Part shown: positions 34,459 to 44,282 of the stretch, one piece after another
Layout of the letters: each line of letters starts with the position of its first letter
Numbering within the stretch: the first letter of the stretch is position 1
Made by a program: the position numbers and the translations under genes
Origin: Geodermatophilus tzadiensis
GTDB taxonomy: Bacteria; Actinomycetota; Actinomycetes; Mycobacteriales; Geodermatophilaceae
NCBI RefSeq assembly: GCF_003002915.1
Contig: NZ_PVTG01000004.1
Location: 264,312-328,311 of the forward strand
Length of the DNA stretch: 64,000 nucleotides
Direction of reading: 5' to 3'
The notes under the pieces: model-generated
Told to the model about the DNA's origin: nothing
The model's input: the letters and a program-made list of their open reading frames with translations, nothing else
The model's database searches: none

Positions 34459-34584
34459 CACCCGCCGGGCGTGCGGACCATCACCCCCGACGTGCGACCC
34501 GCGCCGGTGGCCCGGTCGTACGGTGGGAGCGGCGCCGAGACAGCGCCCTCCCCGCCCGCCACCGAGGAACACAGGAGAGCACCG

Positions 34585-34854
34585 GTGTCCCGCCGACCCG
34601 ACCCCCTCGAGCCGGGCCACCGCGCCCTCGGCCGCCAGGCGGGCCGCGGGCCGGCACCGGCACGGACCTGGCCCGGGCGCCTGGTGCGCCACCTGGCGCT
34701 CCTCGACTCCTGGTCCCCGGACCTCGCCCACCTGAGCTCCCCGCGGGCCGCCCGCCGCCACCTGCGGGACCAGTGGACCCGCTCCGGCGACCTCACCGGG
34801 CCGCAGGCCGGCGCCCTGGTCGTCCTCGACGAGACGACGGCCTGGTCGGACTGA
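34585..34854 (+). CDS. Small hypothetical protein
   Basis: An 89-residue Arg-rich protein from a GTG eight bases after ACAGGAGAG. It has two amphipathic helical stretches (RLVRHLALLDSWSPDLAHL and RAARRHLRDQW) and an acidic end (VVLDETTAWSD). No family is recognised. It follows the MFS-CRP gene by 126 bp on the same strand. The good ribosome binding site and the codon periodicity of the region favour a real gene. Confidence 0.5.
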   Translation: MSRRPDPLEPGHRALGRQAGRGPAPARTWPGRLVRHLALLDSWSPDLAHLSSPRAARRHLRDQWTRSGDLTGPQAGALVVLDETTAWSD

Positions 34855-35033
34855 CGCACGCCGCCGGCTGAGCCGGGGACCCCGGCGTCTCCGCCGGCCC
34901 TCCCGCGCGCCGGGTCGCTGCCGCGCACGCGACCTCACCGAGCGCAGTCGTTCCAGTGGCGTGGCCCCGGGAGCCGTCCGATCCTGGTCGCGCGCCCGGC
35001 CTCACCCACTCGTCGTTCCACGAGGGAGCGGAC

Positions 35034-36557
35034 ATGGCACACGGCCCCGCCGACAGCGGCGACCTCCACAAGGGACTCAAGCAGCGCCACCTCACGATGA
35101 TCGCGATCGGCGGTGTCATCGGCGCGGGCCTGTTCGTCGGCTCGGGGGCGATCATCGGCGAGGTCGGACCGGCGGCGTTCCTCACCTACGCCCTCACCGG
35201 CGTCCTGATCGTCATGGTCATGCGGATGCTCGGGGAGATGGCGGTGGCCAACCCCTCGACCGGGTCCTTCGCCGACTACGCCCGGCAGTCGCTCGGCGGC
35301 TGGGCCGGCTTCAGCGTGGGCTGGCTGTACTGGTACTTCTGGGTCATCGTCGTCGGCTTCGAGGCCGTGGCCGGGGCGGCGATCCTGCAGCGCTGGCTGC
35401 CCGACGTCCCGCTGTGGGTGATGGCGCTCGTCCTGATGGTGCTCATGACGGCCACCAACCTGTTCTCCGTGGCCTCCTACGGGGAGTTCGAGTACTGGTT
35501 CGCCGGCGTCAAGGTCGCCGCGATCGTCGCGTTCATCGCCCTCGGCTCGCTGTTCGTCCTGGGGCTGTGGCCGGGCCGCGACCTGGACTTCTCCAACCTC
35601 ACCGAGCACGGCGGCCTGTTCCCCAACGGCGCCGGCACGCTCGTCTCGGGCATCGTCATCGTGGTCTTCTCGATGGTCGGCGCCGAGATCGCCACCATCG
35701 CCGCCGCCGAGTCCGCCGAGCCGGAGCGCGGCATCGCGCGGGCGACGAACTCCGTGGTCTTCCGGATCCTGATCTTCTACGTCGGCTCGATCTTCCTGCT
35801 GGCCACCATCCTGCCGTGGAACTCCACGGAGCTCGGGGACTCGCCGTACGTGTCCGCGATGGAGGAGATGGGGATCCCGGCGGCGGCCGACATCATGAAC
35901 GCGGTCGTGCTCACCGCCGTCCTGTCCTGCCTGAACTCCGGCCTGTACACGGCCTCGCGGATGCTGTTCGTGCTCGCCGCCCGGCACGAGGCACCGGGCC
36001 GGATGCTCAGGATCAACCGGCGGGGCGTCCCCGCGTGGGCGATCCTCGCGTCCAGCGTCGTCGGGTTCCTCTGCGTGATCGCCGCCTACGTCTCGCCGGA
36101 CACCGTGTTCCTGTTCCTGCTCAACTCCTCCGGCGCGATCATCCTGTTCGTCTACCTGCTGATCACCCTCTCGCAGCTGCGGATGCGGCCGACGATCCCG
36201 CCGGAGCGGCTGCGGGTGAAGATGTGGGCCTACCCCGTGCTGACCCTGCTCACCGCGGCCGCGATCGTCGCGATCCTCGTGCAGATGGGCGTCCGGGACA
36301 GCACCCGCTCGCAGCTCCTGCTCAGCCTGCTCGCCTGGGCGCTGGTGCTCGTCGCCTACGCCGTCCGGCGCAGGGTCATCGGTGCGGCCCACCTGACCGA
36401 GGAGGGGATCGCCGCGGAGACCCGCGCCGACCGGTGGATGCACGAGCACGGCGCCGTCGTCGACGCCGAGGTGGACGCCGCCGTGGGGGAGGGCCGGCTC
36501 GACCCCCGCGTCATCCGGCGGATGGACGAGGAGGGCTATCCCAACGAGGCGCCCTGA
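35034..36557 (+). CDS. Amino acid permease (APC superfamily, AAT/GabP-like)
   Basis: A 507-residue transporter with 12 membrane helices. The N-terminus GLKQRHLTMIAIGGVIGAGLFVGSG is the TM1 signature of the amino acid transporter (AAT) family, and FSMVGAEIATIAAAESAEPERGIARATN is the conserved TM6 and following loop. These carriers import amino acids or GABA by proton symport. The ATG at 35034 has GAGGGAG upstream. The C-terminal ~60 residues are cytoplasmic and acidic. It converges on the ThrE-type exporter gene, nine bases apart. Confidence 0.9.
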   Translation: MAHGPADSGDLHKGLKQRHLTMIAIGGVIGAGLFVGSGAIIGEVGPAAFLTYALTGVLIVMVMRMLGEMAVANPSTGSFADYARQSLGGWAGFSVGWLYWYFWVIVVGFEAVAGAAILQRWLPDVPLWVMALVLMVLMTATNLFSVASYGEFEYWFAGVKVAAIVAFIALGSLFVLGLWPGRDLDFSNLTEHGGLFPNGAGTLVSGIVIVVFSMVGAEIATIAAAESAEPERGIARATNSVVFRILIFYVGSIFLLATILPWNSTELGDSPYVSAMEEMGIPAAADIMNAVVLTAVLSCLNSGLYTASRMLFVLAARHEAPGRMLRINRRGVPAWAILASSVVGFLCVIAAYVSPDTVFLFLLNSSGAIILFVYLLITLSQLRMRPTIPPERLRVKMWAYPVLTLLTAAAIVAILVQMGVRDSTRSQLLLSLLAWALVLVAYAVRRRVIGAAHLTEEGIAAETRADRWMHEHGAVVDAEVDAAVGEGRLDPRVIRRMDEEGYPNEAP

Positions 36558-36566
36558 CCGGCGTGG

Positions 36567-37970
36567 TCAGTCGGTGGTCATCGCCCGGCGGCGGACGCGG
36601 AGGTCGTAGCGGTCCCGCCGCGCACCGACGGGCCGGCCGAGGTACTCGCCCAGCGTGACGCCGGCGGCCAGGGCGAGCCCGACCGCCGCGGCCCCGACGA
36701 GGGCGGCGAGCCCGCCCTGGACGTCGGAGTCCACGACGATCGCGAACAGGCCCTGGTAGATCGTCAGGCCCGGCAGCAGCGGGACGATGCCGCACACCGC
36801 GACGAGCAGCGGCGGGACGCGGAGCCGGTCGGTCAGCACCTCCCCGCAGAACCCGAGGACGACGGCCGCGACCCCGCTGGCCACCGCGGGACCGGTCCCC
36901 AGGTCCCCGGCCGCCCACGTCGTCGCCCACGCGAGCGCCCCGGCGACCGCGGCGAGGACGACGGCGCGCGGCCGGGCGTGGCAGCCCAGTGCCCAGGAGC
37001 CGGCGATCCCGGCCGACGCGGCCAGCGCGACGCCGAACGGCACGGCGCCCGGCGAGGGGTCCACGACGGTGAGCGGGAGGTCCGCGCGCCGGGCGACGTC
37101 CAGCACGCCGGCGATGCCCACGACGATGCCGGCGGTCAGCGTCAGCACCTCGAAGGCCCGGGCCGCGGCGGTCACCGGGAACCCGCTGATCGCGTCCTCC
37201 GCGGCACCCACCAGGGACAACCCGGCGAGCAGCACGACGATGCCGGCCGCGACCACCAGTGAGCTGCGCACGTCGACGTCCCCGGCGAGGAGGAGGACGG
37301 CGACACCCGTCGCGAGCGCGGCGCCGGCCGCCTGCTGGAAGAACAGCGGCAGGCTGCGCCGGTTGAGCACCCGCATGACCTGCTCGATCAGCGCGGTGGT
37401 CAGCGCACCGACGAGGGCCTCCGCCCACCCGCCGCCGAGCAGGACCGCGAGCGAACCGGCGACACCGGCCCAGCCCAGCGTGCTGACGCTGCGGCGGTAC
37501 GTGGGCGGCGCCGACACGGTCCCGTCCAGCCGGCGGTGCGCCTCCTCGACGTCGAGCTGGCCCGTGCCGACCGCACGGGCCAGGTCGGTGATCCCCTGCA
37601 GCCGCGTGTAGTCCAGCCGGCTCGTGCGCACGGTCCGCATCGCGGTGAGCGGCACCGCGTTCTCCCGGTCGTAGCTGACCGTGATCGACGTGAAGGTGAC
37701 GTCGACCTGGCAGTTCGTCAGCCCGTAGCCCGCGGCCACCCGCAGCACCGTCGCGGTCACGTCGGCCGCGCCGGCGCCGACGGCCAGCATCGCCGCCCCG
37801 ATGCGCAGCGCCAGGCCGAGCGCGGCGTGCGCGGTGAGGTCGTCCATCCGGCTGGGCTGCGCCCGCAGGCCGATCGGCGCGGTGGGCGGGGAGCTCCCCG
37901 CGATGGCCCGCCACGCCCGCTCCGGGATGCGCGCGTAGGCCGAGCGGCGGGACCGGGGACGGGCGGACAC
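36567..37970 (-). CDS. ThrE-family threonine/serine exporter
   Basis: A 467-residue protein with the two ThrE modules: an N-terminal cytoplasmic/hydrolase-like region (LALRIGAAMLAVGAGAADVTATVLRVAAGYGLTNCQVDVTFTS) and about ten membrane helices (from 150 on), including GISLVGAAEDAISGFPVT-like and VPLLPGLTIYQG motifs. ThrE exports L-threonine and L-serine by proton antiport. The GTG at 37970 follows TGAGGGC. Convergent with an amino acid permease, so import and export genes lie tail to tail. Confidence 0.88.
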   Translation of the reverse strand: MSARPRSRRSAYARIPERAWRAIAGSSPPTAPIGLRAQPSRMDDLTAHAALGLALRIGAAMLAVGAGAADVTATVLRVAAGYGLTNCQVDVTFTSITVSYDRENAVPLTAMRTVRTSRLDYTRLQGITDLARAVGTGQLDVEEAHRRLDGTVSAPPTYRRSVSTLGWAGVAGSLAVLLGGGWAEALVGALTTALIEQVMRVLNRRSLPLFFQQAAGAALATGVAVLLLAGDVDVRSSLVVAAGIVVLLAGLSLVGAAEDAISGFPVTAAARAFEVLTLTAGIVVGIAGVLDVARRADLPLTVVDPSPGAVPFGVALAASAGIAGSWALGCHARPRAVVLAAVAGALAWATTWAAGDLGTGPAVASGVAAVVLGFCGEVLTDRLRVPPLLVAVCGIVPLLPGLTIYQGLFAIVVDSDVQGGLAALVGAAAVGLALAAGVTLGEYLGRPVGARRDRYDLRVRRRAMTTD

Positions 37971-38079
37971 GCCCTCAGGCTAGGTCGGTCCCCTCCGGCT
38001 CATCGGTCGTCCCTCGGGCCCAGGGACGGCGCGGTGCGGTCGCGGGCGCCGTCGGGTGGTCGCTGGCAGGGTGGACGGC

Positions 38080-38988
38080 ATGGCCGCCTCCTCTCCCGTC
38101 GTCGTGGTGACCGGTGCGAACGGGCTGGTGGGCGCCGCGGTCTGCCGGGCGCTCGTCGAGCGGTCGGCCCGGGTGCGCGCCGTCGTCCGGCGCGCCGGCA
38201 GCGCGCCCGCGCTCGACGGGGTCACCGAGCACGTCGGCGACTTCGCCGACGAGGCCCTCGCCCGCGCGGTGACCCGGGGCGCCGACGCGGTCGTCACGAC
38301 GGTGCACCCGATGGGCTCGTCCCGCGAGGTGCAGCACCGGGTGGGCGCGGAGGGGACACCGGTCCTCGCCCGGGCGGCCCGGGACGCCGGCGTCGCCCGC
38401 CTCGTGCACCTGTCCACGGCCGGGGTCTACGACCGCTCCGCCGGTGTGGGGGACGTCGCCGAGGACGGTGCCCTCCTGCCCGGGGGCAGCGGCGACTACC
38501 CCGACACCAAGAACGCCACCGACGCCGCGCTGGCGCGGGTCGGCGGGCTCACGACCGTGCTGGTCCGCCCGCCGGCGGTCCTGGGCGCCGGCGACACGTC
38601 GGTGTGGAACACGCTGCGGCCGCGGGAGGTCCGCGACGGCGAGCGCCGGGCGAACCCGACGGCCACCTGGGCCTGGGTGCACGTCGACGACCTGGCGGCC
38701 TTCGTCGCGGACGTGGCCACGGGTGCCGTCGCGACCGCCGACGACCCGGAGCGCGGCCCCGTCGCCGGCGGCACGACCCCGGTGATCGTCGCGGGCGAGC
38801 CCGCGACGTGGCGCGACTACCTGGGCGCGGTGACCGACGCGCTGGGTGTCACGCCCGAGTGGACCGACGAGCCCGTGTGGACCGGGCAGCTGCGCACCGA
38901 CCGCGCGCGGGCGTGGGGCTGGACCCCGCGGGTGGGCCTCGCGCAGGCCCTCGACGAGCTGCGGCGCGGCCTGACGACGGCTCCGTGA
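38080..38988 (+). CDS. NAD-dependent epimerase/dehydratase family protein
   Basis: A 302-residue extended SDR. VVVVTGANGLVGAAVCRALVE (7-27) is the nucleotide loop; LVHLSTAGVYDR and SGDYPDTKNATDAAL supply the Ser and the YPDTK (YxxxK) catalytic residues. VRPPAVLGAGDTSVWNTLRP and AWVHVDDLAAFV are typical of NAD epimerases and reductases. The ATG at 38080 is preferred over an in-frame GTG at 38056 because the Rossmann strand follows it closely. It stands alone between a divergent ThrE gene and a convergent serine hydrolase. Confidence 0.83.
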   Translation: MAASSPVVVVTGANGLVGAAVCRALVERSARVRAVVRRAGSAPALDGVTEHVGDFADEALARAVTRGADAVVTTVHPMGSSREVQHRVGAEGTPVLARAARDAGVARLVHLSTAGVYDRSAGVGDVAEDGALLPGGSGDYPDTKNATDAALARVGGLTTVLVRPPAVLGAGDTSVWNTLRPREVRDGERRANPTATWAWVHVDDLAAFVADVATGAVATADDPERGPVAGGTTPVIVAGEPATWRDYLGAVTDALGVTPEWTDEPVWTGQLRTDRARAWGWTPRVGLAQALDELRRGLTTAP

Positions 38989-39111
38989 CGGTCCGGGGAT
39001 CCCGGGGCCGTTCCGGAGCGAGCGGGCGCCGGGACGACGTCGAGGGCGCAGCGTCCGGCATCGTCGGCGGGCCGAGGACCCGGGACGCCGTGCGCCGCGG
39101 CGCCCCGGCGG

Positions 39112-40290
39112 TCACCAGGTCGGCAGGCTGTCGGGGTACAGCAGCCTGACGACGCCGGCCCAGAGGTCGTCCGCGGGGACGGCCTCGCCGTCGGCCGCGT
39201 TGACCATGACCACCACGCTCGCCTCCTGATCCGGCAGGTGGGTGACCACGTCGCTGTAGCCGAAGATCGAGCCGTTGTGGCCGACCCAGTCCCCGAGCCG
39301 GAGGACGCCGAGGCCGTACTGCACCCGGACGCCGGTCGAGGTGAGCGGCGTCCACTCCTGGCGCAGCCGGGCGGTCTCCGGGGCGAGGCCGGCCCCGGTC
39401 GCCAGCTGCTCGGCGTAGCGGACCATGTCCGGCACGGTGGAGACGACCGCACCGGCGGTGTACGGGACCTCAGGGCTGCTGAGCGTGACGTCGCGCGGCT
39501 CCGCTCCCGGGGGCGTCGGTGCCAGCTCGCTGTCGGTGTTCACGTAGCCGCGGGCGAAGGGCTCCGGCAGGGCGGCGGTCGTGGGGTACGACGTCTCCGG
39601 GAGGCCGAGCTCCTCGATCACCGACGTGGTGACCTGCTGCGCCGAGCGGCCGGTGACCCGCTCGAGGACCAGTCCGAGCAGGACGTACTCCGAGTTGGAG
39701 TACACGGTCGCCCGGCCGGGTGGGGTGGCCTCGTCGGCGTGCGCGCGGATGATCTCCAGGACGTCGTACGGGGACCACCCCGGCAGGAGCGGATCGGCGG
39801 CGTACCGCGCCAGGAACTCCTCGTCCGCGACGAAGTCGTACACGCCGCCGCGCATGCCCAGCAGGTGCGCGACGGTGATCTCGTCGCCGTGGGGGACGTC
39901 GGGGACGTACTCGGCCAGGCGGTCGTCGAGGGACAGCCTCCCCTGGTCCACGAGGCGCAGCACGGCCTGGGCGGTGAACGTCTTGGTCACGCTGGCGATG
40001 CGGTAGTGCACGTCGGGAGTCATCGGGGTGCCCGCGGTGTCCGCGGTCCCGTAGGCCCGCAGGTAGCTCCCCCGGACCGGGTCGGAGATGCCCACCACCG
40101 CACCGGTGACGCCGTCGGTCAGCGCGGCCCGGGCCAGCTCGTCGACCTGGGCGGCGAGACCCGGGTCGAGGGCCGCGGCCGGGGGATCGGCGGCCGCGGC
40201 CGGGGGAGCGGGGGTGGCGGTGAAGCCGGTCGTCCCGGCTCCGGCGAGCAGGGCGAGTGCCAGGGCGGCGGGGCGCATCCATCGGCGCAC
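39112..40290 (-). CDS. Exported serine beta-lactamase-fold hydrolase (class C/DD-peptidase-like)
   Basis: A 392-residue secreted protein with a signal peptide (residues 1-35; RRWMRPAALALALLAGAGTTGFTATPAPP). Catalytic motifs: Ser100-x-x-Lys103 in ASVTKTF, YSN near residue 196 and GHNG near 344 in place of KTG. Members are DD-carboxypeptidases, esterases or class C-like beta-lactamases. The GTG or ATG region at 40290 follows a GGGAGGAGC sequence. It lies 34 bp downstream of a paralogue in the same orientation. Confidence 0.87.
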   Translation of the reverse strand: MRRWMRPAALALALLAGAGTTGFTATPAPPAAAADPPAAALDPGLAAQVDELARAALTDGVTGAVVGISDPVRGSYLRAYGTADTAGTPMTPDVHYRIASVTKTFTAQAVLRLVDQGRLSLDDRLAEYVPDVPHGDEITVAHLLGMRGGVYDFVADEEFLARYAADPLLPGWSPYDVLEIIRAHADEATPPGRATVYSNSEYVLLGLVLERVTGRSAQQVTTSVIEELGLPETSYPTTAALPEPFARGYVNTDSELAPTPPGAEPRDVTLSSPEVPYTAGAVVSTVPDMVRYAEQLATGAGLAPETARLRQEWTPLTSTGVRVQYGLGVLRLGDWVGHNGSIFGYSDVVTHLPDQEASVVVMVNAADGEAVPADDLWAGVVRLLYPDSLPTW

Positions 40291-40324
40291 GAGGAACAGC
40301 TCCTCCCGTGGGGGAACGGTGTGG

Positions 40325-41614
40325 TCATCCGGCGTAGAGCTCGTCGATCACCGCCCGGGCCAGCTCGACGGCCGGGTCCTCGCCGTCGGGTGCCGGGGCG
40401 GTGGAGGTCCAGGTGACGACGGTGATGTCCCGGACCGGGTCGTGACCCATGAAGGAGTTGGTCCCGGGCAGCTCACCGGTGTGCCCGTACACGGGCCCGA
40501 ACCGGGCCAGGCCGAGCCCGTAGCCGGGGCCGGCCGGGTCGTCGGGGTCCACCGGCCGGACGCTGGCGAGCCGCTGCTGCTGCAGCCGCGGGCTGAGCAG
40601 GTCCCCGTCGACCAGTGCCTCGACGTAGTCGGCGAGGTCCGGCGCGGTGGAGATCCCGGCGCCCGCGGTCCACCCCCAGGAGGGGTTGGTGTCGGTGACG
40701 TCCAGGGGCTCGAGGGTGCCGGCGCGGGCCGCGGCCTGGACCTCCGGTGGGAGCACCAGGCTGTCGATGGTCTCCACGTTCGTGCCGAAGGTGTACATCT
40801 GCGGGTGCGGCTCGGGGATCGCGGCGTCGGTGACCGCCGGGAAGGAGGTCTCGCCCAGCCCCAGCGGGTCGAAGAGCCGCTCCTGGAAGGCCTGCTCCAC
40901 CGGGACCCCGGTGAGCTGCTCGATGATCAGGCCCAGCAGCACGTAGTTGGTGTTGGAGTACAGGAACCCCTCGCCCGGGGGGAAGGCGGGGGGCTCGGCG
41001 AGGCCGATCGCGAGCAGTTCCTCCGGGTCCCACACCCGGCCGGGGTTGCTGTCCATCTGCTCGTTGAGTTCGAGGTCTTCGGTGTAGTTGGCCAGGCCGC
41101 TGGTCATGTCGAGCAGCTGGGCGATGGTGATGTGCTCCCCGTTGGGCACGTCCGGGCGGTACCGCGACACCGGGTCGTCCAGGCCGATCCTGCCCTCGTC
41201 GACCAGCTGCAGGACCACCGTGGCGGTCCAGGTCTTGGTGTTGCTGCCGACCCGGACGTGGTCGGCGAGCGTGACCGGCTCGGTGCCGTGCCAGGTCCGG
41301 GTGCCCATCGTGGTGGCCCAGTCGCCGAGCTCGGGGGACCGCACGAGGACGACGGCGCCGGTGACCGCCAGGTCCGCCACGAGCCGGTCGAGCTCGGGCT
41401 GGACCGCCGCGGCGTACGCCGGGACCTCCGCCGCCGCCGACGCCGCCGCCGACGCCGCCGTCGCGCCGCCCGGCGACGCGTGCGCCGGGGCGGGGGCCAC
41501 GACCAGCACCGCGGCCGCCGTCGTCGCGACCCAGGCGGCCAGCGGACCGGGTGTCCGGCGGGGGCCCCCGCCGGTGTTCCAGCGCAACGGGAGGGCAGCC
41601 GCTCGGCGAGTCAC
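40325..41614 (-). CDS. Exported serine beta-lactamase-fold hydrolase (paralogue of the downstream gene)
   Basis: A 429-residue protein from the GTG at 41614. A long signal region (Arg-rich start, hydrophobic 24-45, AHA cleavage-type site) is followed by an Ala-rich linker. Active-site motifs are SNTK (Ser124, Lys127), YSN in GFLYSNTNYVLLG and HTG in YGHTGELPG. It shares the layout EHITIAQLLDMTSGL / LLGLIIEQLTG with the next gene, so the two arose by tandem duplication but have diverged strongly. The start choice is not secure; a TTG further upstream is less likely. Confidence 0.85.
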   Translation of the reverse strand: MTRRAAALPLRWNTGGGPRRTPGPLAAWVATTAAAVLVVAPAPAHASPGGATAASAAASAAAEVPAYAAAVQPELDRLVADLAVTGAVVLVRSPELGDWATTMGTRTWHGTEPVTLADHVRVGSNTKTWTATVVLQLVDEGRIGLDDPVSRYRPDVPNGEHITIAQLLDMTSGLANYTEDLELNEQMDSNPGRVWDPEELLAIGLAEPPAFPPGEGFLYSNTNYVLLGLIIEQLTGVPVEQAFQERLFDPLGLGETSFPAVTDAAIPEPHPQMYTFGTNVETIDSLVLPPEVQAAARAGTLEPLDVTDTNPSWGWTAGAGISTAPDLADYVEALVDGDLLSPRLQQQRLASVRPVDPDDPAGPGYGLGLARFGPVYGHTGELPGTNSFMGHDPVRDITVVTWTSTAPAPDGEDPAVELARAVIDELYAG

Positions 41615-41756
41615 GGAGGCGACCCTGGCGACGTCGGGACGGCCGGGCAAGGGACCGGGGTGGCCCGCTCACCTGGACCTGGGTACAGGGTCGGGCCGGG
41701 GTCGTCGCCGGTGCGACGAGGCACCGAGCGCACGCCGCCGGTGCCATGCTGCACCG

Positions 41757-43514
41757 GTGGCCCGACGGGGAGGTGTCCGATCGCCGCTGGTCCGGGCGCT
41801 GCGGGTGGGCCTGGCGCTGATCGGCGCGTGCGGTGCCGTCGTCGCCGGCATCGAGATCGCCCTGTTCGCCGACCAGCGCGTCGTGCCGTGGGAGCTGCTC
41901 GCGCTGTTCCCGGCCGGGGGGCTCGTCTGGCTGGCCGCGGGTCTGGAGGCGTGGCGGCGCCGGCCGAGCAACCGGACGGGCCCGATCATGGTGATCGGGG
42001 CGCTGTCGTGGTTCGTGGCGGCTCTCGCCAACACCGCGACGCCCGTCCTGGTGGCGGTCGGGATCGTCCTCGCCACCACCCCGCTCGCCGTCGTGGTGTG
42101 GCTGCTGCACGCCTTCCCGTCCGGCCGCCTCCGCTCGCGCACCTCCCGCCTGACGGTGCTGGGGGCCTTCGGGGTGTCCCTCGTCCTGCAGGTCCCGGGT
42201 TACCTCTTCGACCCGGCTGCCAGCCCGGGCGGGGTGCTCTCCGTCGGTTCCCGGGCGGACCTGCTGCAGGCCGGCACGTGGCTCCAGCGGGGCGCCGGGA
42301 TGGTCGTCGTGCTCACGACCGCGGGCGTCCTCGTCAGCCGGCTCCGGACCGCGACGCCCGGCCAGCGGAGGGTCCTGCTGCCGCTGTACGCCTACGGGGT
42401 CCTGGCGGTCCTGGTGATGCCGCTGGGTCCCCTCCTGGGCCCGTCCGCCGGTCTCTCGGCCACCCAGGTGGCCGTGCTCCAGATCGCGCTGCTGGCCGGG
42501 GTGCCCGTGGCGTTCGCGGCGGCGATGCTGCGCGGCGGGTTCGCGAGGACGGCCGGGGTCCAGGAGCTCGCCGCCTGGCTGGCGTCGTCCGCCGCCACCC
42601 CGGAGCGGCTGGCCGGCGCCCTCGGGCGCGCCCTCGGGGACGCGTCGGTGCAGGTCGTCTACGCGTCGCGGGACGGGCGCGGCTTCCTCGACGGGAACGG
42701 CGCCTGGCTCGATCCGTCGGCACTGGGCGAGCACCGCGGCCTGGTCGGCATCGAGCTCGGGTCGCGACGGATCGGCGCGATCGTCTACGACGCGACGGTC
42801 GTCGACGACGCCGAGCTGGTCCGGGGGGCGGGCCAGGTGGCCGCCCTCGCGATCGACCACGACCGGTTGACGGCCGAGCTGCGGGCCAGCCACGCCGACC
42901 TGCGGCAGTCGCGTGCCCGCCTCGTCGAGGCGGGCGACCGGGTGCGGCAGCGCATCGCCCAGGACCTGCACGACGGTCTGCAGGTGGAGCTCGTCCTGCT
43001 GGCGCTGGAGGCACAGCGACTGGCTTCCCTCGACGGGTCGGCCGGTCTCCCCGACGCGGCGACGCGCCTCCGTGTCGGCATCGACGGTGCCGCCCGGCAC
43101 CTCCGGGGGATCGTGCACGCCCTGATGCCGGCCGCCCTCGTGGAGCGGGGCCTGACCGCGGCGATCGAGGACCTGGTCGACCGCGTGCCGCTGCCCACCC
43201 GGCTGGCGGTGGCCGAGGTCGACGGGCGCCTGCCGGCGACGGTCGAGCGGACGGCCTACTTCGTGGTCGCGGAGGCGCTGACCAACGCGGTCAAGCACGC
43301 CGCGGCCGACACGCTGACCGTCACGCTCGAGCACGCGGCGACGCGGCTCGTCATCGGCGTGACCGACGACGGCGTCGGCGGCGCGACCCCGGAGGGCGGT
43401 GTGGGGCTGCACGGCCTCGCCGACCGGGTCGACGCCCTCGGTGGCCGGTTCACCATCGAGAGCCCGGCCGGCGGGGGCACCCACCTGCTCGTGGAGCTGC
43501 CGTGCGGGTCGTGA
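41757..43514 (+). CDS. Membrane sensor histidine kinase (HisKA_3 type)
   Basis: A 585-residue kinase with about eight membrane helices (15-265), a short sensor segment (270-370) and the catalytic core: His405 in QRIAQDLHDGLQVELVLLALE, N box AEALTNAVKHAAAD, G boxes DDGVGGATPEGGVGLHGL and SPAGGGTHL. The domain plan matches the kinase at 26.8-28.6 kb, suggesting paralogy. CATGCT lies six bases before the GTG, consistent with a leaderless transcript. The next gene, a LuxR-type regulator, starts 13 bases before this stop. Confidence 0.88.
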   Translation: MARRGGVRSPLVRALRVGLALIGACGAVVAGIEIALFADQRVVPWELLALFPAGGLVWLAAGLEAWRRRPSNRTGPIMVIGALSWFVAALANTATPVLVAVGIVLATTPLAVVVWLLHAFPSGRLRSRTSRLTVLGAFGVSLVLQVPGYLFDPAASPGGVLSVGSRADLLQAGTWLQRGAGMVVVLTTAGVLVSRLRTATPGQRRVLLPLYAYGVLAVLVMPLGPLLGPSAGLSATQVAVLQIALLAGVPVAFAAAMLRGGFARTAGVQELAAWLASSAATPERLAGALGRALGDASVQVVYASRDGRGFLDGNGAWLDPSALGEHRGLVGIELGSRRIGAIVYDATVVDDAELVRGAGQVAALAIDHDRLTAELRASHADLRQSRARLVEAGDRVRQRIAQDLHDGLQVELVLLALEAQRLASLDGSAGLPDAATRLRVGIDGAARHLRGIVHALMPAALVERGLTAAIEDLVDRVPLPTRLAVAEVDGRLPATVERTAYFVVAEALTNAVKHAAADTLTVTLEHAATRLVIGVTDDGVGGATPEGGVGLHGLADRVDALGGRFTIESPAGGGTHLLVELPCGS

Positions 43515-44149
43515 TCGGCGAGGACGAGGCGCTGTTGCGCAGCGGGCTCACGCACGTGGTCCAGGCGGGCGGGTTCGACGTCGTCGCTGCCGTCGGGGAC
43601 GCGGACGAGCTGGTCCGCAGCGCGGCGGAGCACGTGCCCGACCTCGTCGTCACCGACATCCGGATGCCGCCCGACCGCAGGGACGCCGGCCTGCGGGCGG
43701 CGGTGCGGATCCGGCGGGAGCACCCCGGGATCGCCGTCCTCGTGCTGTCGCAGCACCTCCAGCGCGCCTACGCCGTCGAGCTGCTGGGCGACCGCTCGGC
43801 GGGCGTCGGGTACCTCCTCAAGCAGCGGATCGCCGACGTCGACGCGTTCACGGAGGACCTCCGCCGCGTCGCCGCCGGGGGCACCGTCCTCGACCCCGAG
43901 GTGGTGGGCCTCGTGGTCGCCCGGGCGCGGGGGCACCACCGCGCGCTCGACCGGCTGACCCCGCGCCAGCAGCAGGTGCTGGCCCTGATGTCGGAGGGCC
44001 GGACCAACGCGTCGATCGCCCGCACCCTGTCGATCACCGAGCGGGCGGTCGTGCAGCACACGTCCCACATCTACGACGAGCTGGGCCTGGCGCCCAGCGA
44101 CGACGACCACCGGCGGGTGCTGGCGGTGATCCGCTACCTCTCGTCCTGA
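43502..44149 (+). CDS. NarL/LuxR-family response regulator
   Basis: A 215-residue regulator: REC domain with GEDEALLRSG, Asp52 in VVTDIRMPPDRRDAG and GVGYLLKQRI; LuxR-type DNA-binding domain LTPRQQQVLALMSEGRTNASIARTLSITERAVVQHTSHIYDELGL. The GTG start lies inside the end of the kinase gene (13-nt overlap), so kinase and regulator are translationally coupled and form a cognate pair. Confidence 0.9.
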   Translation: MRVVIGEDEALLRSGLTHVVQAGGFDVVAAVGDADELVRSAAEHVPDLVVTDIRMPPDRRDAGLRAAVRIRREHPGIAVLVLSQHLQRAYAVELLGDRSAGVGYLLKQRIADVDAFTEDLRRVAAGGTVLDPEVVGLVVARARGHHRALDRLTPRQQQVLALMSEGRTNASIARTLSITERAVVQHTSHIYDELGLAPSDDDHRRVLAVIRYLSS

Positions 44150-44282
44150 GCGGCTCTGCACCCAGGAGGACGGGCAGGTCGCGCGGTGCAGGCGCGGGAC
44201 TTCGGGCTGTGGCGTCGTCGGGTCGGCGTGGTCAGGCTCCTGGGCACAGGCTGCACCGGGGACGTCGTCGGGAGGGCGCGGT

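Noticed and set aside
36554..36570. CTGACC/GGTCAG stem between permease and ThrE stops
   Set aside because: Six bases only, and mostly produced by the two convergent stop codons.
39112..41614. Tandem serine hydrolases as antibiotic-resistance beta-lactamases
   Set aside because: Motifs are HNG/HTG and YSN, as in esterase/DD-peptidase-like family members; nothing indicates beta-lactam hydrolysis.
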